Below, piece after piece: positions 37,973 through 43,794 of a stretch of DNA of 43,794 nt (position 1 is the stretch's first letter; each line of letters opens with the position of its first letter). Both the position numbers and the translations under genes were made by a program. The stretch lies in assembly GCA_048772705.1 (NCBI GenBank), contig JBLWGC010000027.1, positions 1 to 43,794 on the forward strand. Direction: 5' to 3'. The DNA comes from Leidyana gryllorum EB-2025a. Its lineage: Eukaryota; Apicomplexa. A model generated the notes under the pieces. It was not told where the DNA came from. It made no database searches and worked only from the letters and a program-made list of their open reading frames with translations.

Positions 37973-38045
37973 TGGTACTGCCAGGCTTCGAAACTGCGAC
38001 TTTGTGGTGAACAGCTACACGCTTTGCCGACTGAGCTACAAGACC
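37973..38045 (-). tRNA. tRNA-Asn-GTT: tRNA-Asn(GTT), weakened
   Basis: Loop CTGTTCA; acceptor GGTCTTG/CAGTACC and T arm AGTTTCGAAGCCT worn. Confidence 0.68.
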
Positions 38046-38052
38046 CAGTTGC

Positions 38053-38099
38053 AATGTTCTTTTAAGCGAGGAAAAATCATACCTTCAGACCAAACAGCC
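38053..38099 (-). pseudogene. tRNA-Pro 5' half, decayed
   Basis: GGCTGTTTGGTCTGAAGG then TATGATTTTTCC; truncated next to Asn like 4869. Confidence 0.45.
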
Positions 38100-38186
38100 T
38101 CCTGGTCGGCCTGCCCGGCTAGAACACTCATAGGTGTCAAATGCTGGAGTACTCGGCGGTCGCGTTCGGCTGTCATTGGGTTGATT

Positions 38187-38260
38187 TGCTCCCCGGGGGG
38201 ATCGAACCCTCGACCTTCGGCACATAAGGCCGATGCTCTAACCAGCTGAGCTAGGGGAGC
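38187..38260 (-). tRNA. tRNA-Ile-TAT: tRNA-Ile(TAT)
   Basis: 74 nt, acceptor GCTCCCC/GGGGAGC perfect, loop CTTATGT in TCGGC/GCCGA reads TAT, T arm GGGTTCGATCCCC. No intron. Single copy, with no decayed relatives in the window. Confidence 0.93.
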
Positions 38261-38404
38261 GATCACCGCCGTGCCACCGCGTAACTCACATTCGATTCTA
38301 TCTCAGGGGGGTGTTACATCAAGTGTCAGAATGCCCCGGCCTCGTGCCCACCAAGCTTGTCAGCGTCTCTGCTAATTTGCCACGGCGGTTTGAGACGTGC
38401 CTCC

Positions 38405-38475
38405 TGCGTCTGTCGGGAATCGAACCTGGGTCGTCTCGGTGGCAACGACACATTCTACCACTAGACCACAGATGC
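38405..38475 (-). tRNA. tRNA-Gly-GCC: tRNA-Gly(GCC), weakened
   Basis: Loop TTGCCAC in TGTCG/CGAGA (one mismatch); acceptor GCATCTG/CAGACGC one mismatch. Confidence 0.8.
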
Positions 38476-38571
38476 ACGACCCGTTGTTGTTTGAGCTCGT
38501 GCACAATAACGGCCGTTTTGCTTCAGAAGAGAAGACAGAATCGAGTTGAGCGAGTATGGCGGGTAGTTTGT

Positions 38572-38643
38572 GGGTACGTAGGTCAGTGGTAGAGCAGCTG
38601 ACTGCAGATCAGCAAGTCCGTGGTTCAACTCCGCGGGTGCCCT
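38572..38643 (+). tRNA. tRNA-Cys-GCA: tRNA-Cys(GCA)
   Basis: Loop CTGCAGA in GCTGA/TCAGC, T arm CGTGGTTCAACTCCGCG, acceptor GGGTACG/GGTGCCC with one mismatch. Confidence 0.85.
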
Positions 38644-38711
38644 GAAGATGGATTGGAACGATCGAAGATGTTGGACCACAAGGCAATGAGTCTGGAGCGG
38701 GGGATGATTTT

Positions 38712-38763
38712 GGGCCTATGGCGGAACGTAGCGCGTCTGACTCCAGCTTAGAAAATTGGGTGC
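38712..38763 (+). pseudogene. tRNA-Trp(CCA), 3' truncated
   Basis: GGGCCTATGGCGG, loop CTCCAGC; stops before the T arm. Confidence 0.65.
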
Positions 38764-38850
38764 TGTCCGCCAGTGTCTAAATGGCTCTGATGTTTGATTC
38801 CAGCTCTGGGATCCAGCATCCGGGTCGGTGCCATCTGTCGTCGCAGAAGT

Positions 38851-38924
38851 GGTCGCGTAGCTCAGTCGGTTAGAGCGTGAGCCTAATAAGCTCAAGGTCC
38901 CCGGTTCGAGCCCGGGCGTGACCA
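38851..38924 (+). tRNA. tRNA-Ile-AAT: tRNA-Ile(AAT)
   Basis: Acceptor GGTCGCG/CGTGACC, loop CTAATAA in TGAGC/GCTCA, T arm CCGGTTCGAGCCCGG. Best Ile(AAT) copy. Confidence 0.94.
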
Positions 38925-39024
38925 AGTGAGGGGATCTCTGCTAGAGAGTCACCCCGGACGCGAGGAAGCCACAACATTCTGCGACTAATACGAAAGGAAC
39001 TTGTTACCAAGTCCGAGCTTCCCT

Positions 39025-39073
39025 GCCGCGCCAGCTCCGTCGGTAGAGCGCAAGACTTTCAATGGAGAGTCCT
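39025..39073 (+). pseudogene. tRNA-Lys 5' fragment
   Basis: GCCGCGCCAGCTCCGTCGG and GAGCGCAAGACTTTCAATGG; no T arm. Confidence 0.5.
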
Positions 39074-39132
39074 AGTCAACTTGCTGAACCGTATGTGAAG
39101 CCACTGGCCGCAAAATGCCAAGTCCGACAGGT

Positions 39133-39220
39133 TGCAACTTGCCGGAGTGGTTAAGGGGGTAAACTAGAAATCGAAATCTACTGGGCCTGGCCCGCGCTGG
39201 TTCAAATTCAGCAGTTGTCG
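39133..39220 (+). pseudogene. tRNA-Ser(AGA) with anticodon-loop duplication
   Basis: Reads CTAGAAATCGAAATCTAC: GAAATC is doubled in the anticodon arm, adding 6 nt. D arm GCCGGAGTGG and acceptor worn. Confidence 0.7.
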
Positions 39221-39382
39221 TGCGGTGTGATTGGAGGGGCAGACAACACCCACGCCTGAAACCCCAGAATGGTGCCTCAATCAACCATCTGCCATCTTCT
39301 CGGTGATGCAACCCACCGGGTATAGCCGAGAGACTGATCATACTGTGTAAAGGATCACTGAATGGCATGGGGCTTGCGCAAC

Positions 39383-39455
39383 AGGCGACTAGCTGAGATG
39401 CTTGAGCGATCGCTCAGCGTGCGAAAGGGACTGGGATCGATGCGCAGCCCATCCA
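39383..39455 (+). pseudogene. tRNA-Ala(AGC) relic
   Basis: Loop TCAGCGT, GGACTGGGATCGATGCGCAG; D stem and acceptor broken. Confidence 0.55.
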
Positions 39456-39633
39456 AACTATATGCATGGAATCTTCGCCAGTTTAAGTACGGTTGGAACA
39501 TCAACACTGATTGCCGAAGCCCAGGAGGGGGAATAGTAATTTTCAAAGCACACCTCTACTTCCGGTGGGAGCGAATCGTGGTGAGATGCCGGAAGTTTCC
39601 CACCTGTCAGTGCGGTAGGGGGGCAGGCTGAAC

Positions 39634-39682
39634 AGCCGGCGGTCTGGTCTAGTGGTATGAATCTTCCTTGGGAGGAAGAACA
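39634..39682 (+). pseudogene. tRNA-Pro 5' half
   Basis: GGCGGTCTGGTCTAGTGG and CTTCCTTGGGAGGAAG; truncated next to Asn, as at 33322. Confidence 0.5.
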
Positions 39683-39691
39683 TCGTAAGTG

Positions 39692-39763
39692 GGTATTGTA
39701 GCTCAGTCGGCAGAGGGTGTGGCTGTTAACCACAAATCGCGGGTTCGAAACCTGCCAGGACCG
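39692..39763 (+). tRNA. tRNA-Asn-GTT: tRNA-Asn(GTT), weakened
   Basis: Loop CTGTTAA; variable loop one base short; T arm GGGTTCGAAACCT; acceptor GGTATTG one mismatch. Confidence 0.78.
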
Positions 39764-39813
39764 GTTTCAGACGCACCCTAGACAGTGACAGTGACTGTGC
39801 TGCTCTCGCAATG

Positions 39814-39875
39814 GCACTTGTGGTCTGCGACCCTTCAAAGATGTAAGGTTGGGTTTGGCTCCCGCGACGTGCTGC
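39814..39875 (+). pseudogene. tRNA-Gly(TCC)-derived fragment
   Basis: Same chimera as 33493 and (inverted) 4673. Confidence 0.5.
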
Positions 39876-39886
39876 CGTACGTACTT

Positions 39887-39959
39887 TGGACGACCTGGGC
39901 ATCGATCCCAGTACCTCTCGCATGCTAAGCGAGCGCTCTACCATTTGAGCTAGTCGCCC
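39887..39959 (-). tRNA. tRNA-Ala-AGC: tRNA-Ala(AGC)
   Basis: Loop TTAGCAT in CTCGC/GCGAG, acceptor GGGCGAC/GTCGTCC, T-loop ATCGATG. Best Ala(AGC) copy. Confidence 0.93.
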
Positions 39960-40079
39960 ATTTAGCAAACCCCAGTACATCTAGTTCTTTTCACATGGTA
40001 TGACCAATCTCCCAACTGCATCGATCACTTTCACCAATTTGTGCTCCGCTCCACTTTGCACAAACGAAGGCACGCAGGA

Positions 40080-40152
40080 AACAGCTGGAGGGACTCGAAC
40101 CCTCAACCTTTGCCTTAGGAGGGCAAGGCGCTATCCATTGCGCCACAACCGC
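40080..40152 (-). tRNA. tRNA-Arg-CCT: tRNA-Arg(CCT)
   Basis: Loop CTCCTAA in TTGCC/GGCAA, T arm GAGGGTTCGAGTCCCTC; acceptor GCGGTTG/CAGCTGT uses G-U pairs. The related gene at 1675 reads TCT. Confidence 0.85.
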
Positions 40153-40252
40153 ATTCGGGACGCATCCGACTCTCGAGTGGGACGAAAGCGGGCTGCCCCG
40201 AGGTGTCTCCTCTTTCACCCAACCAGTATCGAGATGACCGAAGCCTATCCAT

Positions 40253-40325
40253 GGTGCGGTGGCCTAATGGATAGGGCATCGGTCTTCGGAACCGGGAGTT
40301 GTGGGTTCGAGTCCCATCCGCATCA
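40253..40325 (+). tRNA. tRNA-Arg-TCG: tRNA-Arg(TCG)
   Basis: Loop CTTCGGA, acceptor GGTGCGG/CCGCATC, T arm GTGGGTTCGAGTCCCAT. Confidence 0.9.
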
Positions 40326-40401
40326 TAGCCTCTCACTCGGAAGACGTTCCGTTTCGACCGAGGCAAGCTTGCTAGCCGTTGGGCAGCCACTGCCGCGCAT
40401 G

Positions 40402-40475
40402 TCTAGTTGAAGTGCTATCGGTATAATGTTCCTTCGCCTGGGAAGTGCTCGATTCAGCTCCCAAAAAGTCCGTGT
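40402..40475 (+). pseudogene. tRNA-Pro-like relic
   Basis: GGTATAATGTTCCTTCG and CTCGATTCAGCTCCC; sister of 2000 and 25163. Confidence 0.4.
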
Positions 40476-40547
40476 TGGAGTAGGTTGCAGACAGCTTAAC
40501 GCAGAAATCGCCCTAGTCTCTTTGGTTACTGCAGCTCTTCCGCAATT

Positions 40548-40617
40548 GCATTTGTGGTCTAAGGGTCGATGCGACCCTTCCAAGGTGGTGACCCGGGTTT
40601 GAGTCCCACCAGGTGCA
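40548..40617 (+). tRNA. tRNA-Gly-TCC: tRNA-Gly(TCC), weakened
   Basis: Loop CTTCCAA, D arm one base short (GGGTCGATG), T arm GGGTTTGAGTCCC, acceptor GCATTTG/CAGGTGC. Confidence 0.72.
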
Positions 40618-40687
40618 GCAGTGTGTAGGTCGAACGACCTGTCTATCAGTGAACTGAGGGGACTGAGTGCCAATACAATACAACGGT

Positions 40688-40767
40688 TGACAAGCGCGGG
40701 ATCCCACCAACGCCTTTTCGGACTGCGGCTTGCACACAGTGCCTTCAGACCATTCGGCCATGTTGCC
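40688..40767 (-). tRNA. tRNA-Leu-CAA: tRNA-Leu body, anticodon CAA
   Basis: Acceptor GGCAACA/CGCTTGTC, loop TGCAAGC (G33) in CTGTG/CGCAG. Body is of the CAG family, unlike the true CAA gene at 6728; T arm worn. Confidence 0.6.
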
Positions 40768-40966
40768 AACTCGCTTTCTGTCCCGTCGCTCCAACCGTTT
40801 GTAGTCTGTTGGGCTGACACGCGCCTCCGACATACTACGGAAGTTCCAGCTCTGGGAGTAGAGCCACTTCACATGTCAGGCTATTGGGTTTTGTGCCCTT
40901 TGATCCATCGATAGGCTCTCTAACAACGGCTGTCACCACGTACAAGATGCAGCGAGATCATGTTCT

Positions 40967-41037
40967 GCATCTGTGGTCTAGTGATAGATTGTCTCGTTGC
41001 CATCGAGACGACCCGGGTTCCATTCCGGGCAGATGCA
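40967..41037 (+). tRNA. tRNA-Gly-GCC: tRNA-Gly(GCC)
   Basis: Loop TTGCCAT, perfect anticodon stem; T-loop TTCCATT has C57 for G. Confidence 0.83.
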
Positions 41038-41100
41038 AAGGAGATAGCACATGGTTGAGTTTCATGCGTGAGTTGTGTTTGACGCTCCAATCACATCGCA

Positions 41101-41182
41101 CGACAACTGCTGGATTTGAACGAACGCGGGCCAGGCCCAGTAGATTTCTAGTCTACCCCCTGCACCACTCGGGCAAGTTGCC
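41101..41182 (-). tRNA. tRNA-Ser-AGA: tRNA-Ser(AGA)
   Basis: Loop CTAGAAA; D loop GAGTGGTGCAGG and T arm GTTCAAATCC slightly worn. Confidence 0.83.
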
Positions 41183-41274
41183 CCCTGTCGGACTTAGTAA
41201 CAGATTCCATCCGTATTCGTCGTAGAATGTTGGGACTTCCTCGAGGGCAACTCTGTATCAGGCATTCACTCCCT

Positions 41275-41348
41275 TGGTCGCGCCCGGGCTCGAACCGGGG
41301 ACTTTGAGCTTATTAGGCTCACGCTCTAATCGACTGAGCTACGCGACC
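41275..41348 (-). tRNA. tRNA-Ile-AAT: tRNA-Ile(AAT)
   Basis: Acceptor GGTCGCG/CGCGACC perfect, loop CTAATAA, T arm CCGGTTCGAGCCCGG. Confidence 0.92.
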
Positions 41349-41374
41349 ACTTCTGCGACGACACTTGGCACCGG

Positions 41375-42296
41375 TTCGAGAACCTTTTGCCTCTGCTTGC
41401 CGCGGTATTGGATCGATATCCAGAATGTCACCTTGGACCACCCCGCAATCTGAGTCTGTTATATCCGCAGTCGGGCGTACGACCGGATTCAAGGTAGCAC
41501 AAGCGACATGAACTGATCAGCTGAAGAGCTAAGCTTAGTGTGGTAGTGCTGTCGTATGGCGAGTGGATCAGCACTCCGAATCCCCGTTCAACCTATGAGT
41601 GTTATATAACTATCGGGTGCCTCACTATCGGGTTCCGGATTCTGACTCTATGTGATTCCGCCAGTGGGATGAACATCCATCTGGATACTTCCCTACATAT
41701 TTGGCACTTATATAGGGAGTACCTCTGAAAAGGGGGACGACCTATCACCTACGGAATCCCTGCTACCACTACCACGCCCGTGCCCTACTACGACCTACAC
41801 ACACGCCCGCTACCACACGCTACCGTCCCGACTACGACCCTTGGCCTCTACAGTCACCTCCCGGCGTATTCTACCTCGCCCTCAGGACGTGCGCCTCGAC
41901 GACCCGACTACGGTCCGGACTCCAGCTGCTATTGGGTTAGACGCTACGGCTACAGCTACTACTCAGTTGGACAGCCCTAGGCTGAACGACGCCAGCGTAG
42001 AATCACAGCGGACGGCGAGAGGACACGGACACAGCAGCGACGGTCAGAGTTCTACAACAACAGGATACAAGAAGTCTTTTCCCCGGAAGACTCAGGTAGT
42101 CCTCGTGTTGTTTTTTCCGTGTGCGGCTCGTCCGCAATACATCAAATATTTCTCCCAACTATGTCCTTCAGAATACCCGGGACGAAGGGTTCGGACGGCA
42201 AGCCATCGTTCTGGAGAGTGGGAGCACGGCAAATAACAGAGTCCCACTTCTGAGCTTAAGAGCTTGAAGTGCCACTATTGAAGATCTGAGGTGGAG
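41375..42296. other. Orphan non-tRNA segment, about 920 bp
   Basis: Flanks on both sides are ordinary array sequence (Ile flank to about 41374, Ser(GCT) flank from about 42297). Inside there are no tRNA arms. I see a TATA-like CTTATATAGG at about 41707, a long C-rich stretch (41760-41900) and T-rich sequence near 42110. Loosely similar ends (TAAGCTTAG...TGTGG near 41531, and TAAGCTCAGAAGTGG in reverse near 42252) could be mobile-element ends. No coding region is recognised; the 131-codon open frame at 41841-42236 resembles nothing I know. Confidence 0.4.
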
Positions 42297-42341
42297 CCTC
42301 AGTTCAATCATTGAAGCAGTTGCGCTTTCCCCGAGTGCCAC

Positions 42342-42421
42342 GGACAATGGTGAGATTTGAACTCACGTGGGTGAAACCCAACGGCTTAGCAAGCCGCCGC
42401 CTCAAACACTGCCACCTTGCT
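42342..42421 (-). tRNA. tRNA-Ser-GCT: tRNA-Ser(GCT), weakened
   Basis: Loop TTGCTAA, D arm two bases short (GGCAGTGTTTGAGG), T arm GAGTTCAAATCTC, acceptor AGCAAGG/CATTGTC. Confidence 0.65.
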
Positions 42422-42631
42422 GAGAGTGCAACGGATAAAACGTTCCCTCGGAATTCCCATGCGAGTTGTGAGTGGTGTGGGTACAACCCCCACCCCATGT
42501 CAGTATTAGGCTTTGAAATAACTGTTCGGCCGGGTGGACGAGGCCAACCATGGTGCTTTGCTGAGCACATCAGTCGGCTACTTGGTTGAGTGATTGTTTA
42601 CCTCAACTCTGCGTATTTTCGGTCACTTTAA

Positions 42632-42680
42632 TGGTGAGCCTAATAAGTCCAAGTTCGCGGTTGAGCCCCGGCCCGACTAG
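42632..42680 (+). pseudogene. tRNA-Ile 3' scrap
   Basis: GGTGAGCCTAATAAGTCCAAG and GCGGTTGAGCCCCGG; no acceptor or D arm. Confidence 0.45.
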
Positions 42681-42753
42681 GCGGGTGTGTTGTGGATACA
42701 ACATCACGTGCACCCTTTTGACAGGAGGAGATGCATCGAGAGAACTCTCACTG

Positions 42754-42826
42754 GGGAGTGTAGCGCAGTCGGTAGCGCGTAGGTCTCATAATCCTGAAGT
42801 CGAGAGTTCGATCCTCTCCACTCCCA
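42754..42826 (+). tRNA. tRNA-Met-CAT: Elongator tRNA-Met(CAT)
   Basis: Identical in the gene to 3091. Confidence 0.92.
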
Positions 42827-42870
42827 CGGTCAGAATCGGAACCGCCGACGAACTCATCATGCTATCATTT

Positions 42871-42941
42871 TGCATCTCTCGGGAATTGCACACGGATTAT
42901 CTCGATGGCAGCGAGCGACTCTTCCACTAGACCACAGATGC
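42871..42941 (-). pseudogene. tRNA-Gly(GCC)-like, altered T arm
   Basis: Third copy of the form at 3208 and 35389; loop CTGCCAT. Confidence 0.6.
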
Positions 42942-43007
42942 AGAACACGATCCTGTGAATCTTGTACGTGGTGACAGTCATTGCTTAGAAGCCTATCGAT
43001 GCATCAA

Positions 43008-43079
43008 AGCCTTCTGGCGGAATCGAACCGGCGACTTCTCGCTTACGAAGCGAACGCTCTGCCCATAAGCTAAGAAGGT
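43008..43079 (-). tRNA. tRNA-Thr-CGT: tRNA-Thr(CGT)
   Basis: Loop TTCGTAA; acceptor ACCTTCT/AGAAGGC and T stem (CCGCC) each worn by one base. Confidence 0.83.
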
Positions 43080-43198
43080 AGCTTAGCCAGAAAATCATGT
43101 GTCAGTTGTATCGACAAAAGTTAGCCGGGTGCCACGTGCACGGCGGGCTGTCCCGCACGCATCGTGGGGGCATGCTGGGTTGTCCTGACTACAACGGC

Positions 43199-43278
43199 TG
43201 ACAAGAGTGGGATTCGAACCCACGCCCTTTCGGACTGCGGCCTGAACACAGCGCCTTAGACCACTCGGCCATCTTGCC
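43199..43278 (-). tRNA. tRNA-Leu-CAG: tRNA-Leu(CAG)
   Basis: All arms pair, loop TTCAGGC. Reference Leu(CAG) copy. Confidence 0.94.
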
Positions 43279-43346
43279 GGAGCGTTCGCCACTTTACAGG
43301 TTTTCTGTCCGTGAAGTTCTCGAGAAGGAAGACTTTTAGGGTTGAA

Positions 43347-43384
43347 GACGCGGAAGACGCGGGTTCGATGCCCTGTTTTGGAGA
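43347..43384 (+). pseudogene. tRNA-Asp 3' scrap
   Basis: ACGCGGAAGACGCGGGTTCG then ATGCCCTGTTTTGGAG; what remains of the Asp gene of this Leu-Asp-Val cassette. Confidence 0.5.
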
Positions 43385-43430
43385 GAGCCTGTTTCCTCGC
43401 TTTGGTGGGACTCACTTCAAAGATTCGAGC

Positions 43431-43503
43431 TACAGCCACCTGTGATCGAACTCGGGACCAAGTGCGTGTTAAGCAGACGCCGTAACCACTAGACCATGGC
43501 TGC
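43431..43503 (-). tRNA. tRNA-Val-AAC: tRNA-Val(AAC)
   Basis: Loop TTAACAC, acceptor perfect; stem CTGC/GCAC and T arm (CACAGG) slightly worn. Confidence 0.83.
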
Positions 43504-43654
43504 ACGGAGCTTCCGGACTGTGAGAGGGGCGTGTGTCTCTGGGAACACACATATCATGAGGAGCCTGATTGTCATCTACGGAGCTGTAGCCTCACAGAAA
43601 TGGGACGGGCTGGAGTAGTACTCATTACTTTGTGGTCAGGAATGGAAGTGTCAC

Positions 43655-43725
43655 GCATCTGTGGTCTAGTGGTAGAATGTGTTGTTGCCACCGAGACGAC
43701 CCAGGTTCGCTTCCCGGCAGATGCA
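43655..43725 (+). tRNA. tRNA-Gly-GCC: tRNA-Gly(GCC), weakened
   Basis: Loop TTGCCAC; stem TGTTG/CGAGA mismatched; T-loop TTCGCTT. Confidence 0.65.
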
Positions 43726-43794
43726 GAGGAGATGGCACAAGGTTGATTGCGCCTTCTACGTGAACTGGTGTCTGACGCTCCAATCACATCGCAC

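Larger units (their letters stand above)
39692..40767. repeat. Segmental duplication E, copy 2 of 1329-2342
   Basis: Same order: Asn, Gly fragment, Ala, Arg, Arg(TCG), Pro relic, Gly(TCC), Leu. Several genes are better kept here than in 1329-2342. Confidence 0.88.
42754..43503. repeat. Duplicate of the 35272-36100 cassette
   Basis: Met, Gly-like, Thr(CGT), Leu(CAG), Asp (only a scrap here) and Val, in the same order and strands. Confidence 0.85.

Noticed and set aside
41841-42236. 131-codon open frame in the orphan segment
   Set aside because: Low-complexity composition, no recognised domain, and it begins within a C-rich tract. Left as unassigned.
1-43794. Many open frames of 60-190 codons on both strands
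   Set aside because: They run through tRNA genes in all frames and repeat with them; their peptides echo T arms (for example GFEPT, RVRFPA). None has a protein signature outside the retroelement.
1-43794. The array as a family of tRNA-derived SINEs
   Set aside because: Units comprise many isotypes on both strands with full-length cloverleaves, no common tail or A-rich end and no target duplications.
1-43794. Bacterial, phage or organellar tRNA array
   Set aside because: No encoded CCA, an intron in Tyr, separate eukaryotic initiator with ATCGAAA T-loop, A/B boxes and a U6 gene.

Overview
This window is a eukaryotic RNA polymerase III gene array. Over about 40 kb both strands are packed with tRNA genes and their broken copies, roughly one every 250-280 bases and about 160 loci in all. 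They are nuclear-type: 71-74 nt class I and 80-84 nt class II cloverleaves, no encoded CCA, A-box and B-box promoters, and a tRNA-Tyr with an intron. I read at least one gene body for each of the 20 amino acids, plus separate initiator and elongator Met. One U6 snRNA gene (13339-13446, minus) sits among them. Its core is canonical but its 5' hairpin and 3' third differ from animal U6, which hints at a protist or another divergent eukaryote. I cannot name the organism.

Layout. 1-2342: Gly/Ser/Val/Gln/Ser(GCT), then an Asn-Ala-Arg-Arg-Gly-Leu block that recurs at 39692-40767. 2437-3565: Asp, Val, Arg, Met, Thr, Glu. 3895-5650 recurs directly at 13637-15345 and partly at 23255-23740. 5541-7575 is one of three near-identical copies (others 17186-18985 and 29617-31650). 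Its continuation is cut by a broken Ty3/gypsy-like retroelement fossil at about 7576-11430. 11470-16800: Pro, iMet, Thr, Phe, Tyr, U6, Ala, Leu, Glu, Lys. 19000-25120: mixed genes with several inverted pairs. 25435-29512: Leu-Asp-Val cassettes, Cys and Trp, and a 277-bp solo-LTR-like fossil inside a tRNA-Val. 31691-41348: Glu, Ser, Val, Tyr, Asn, Ala, Leu, Pro, Met, Ile(TAT), Cys and Ile. 41375-42296: about 920 bp of unrelated sequence. 42342 to the end: Ser, Met, Thr, Leu, Val, Gly.

The array appears to have grown by segmental duplication, inversion and tandem duplication, with genes then decaying copy by copy. Several copies keep one tRNA body but carry another amino acid's anticodon, and a few are chimeras of two tRNAs. 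Pro and Phe genes share a short hairpin 8-9 nt after the gene. No protein-coding host gene is visible. In the entries, 'loop' means the 7-nt anticodon loop, written in tRNA sense.
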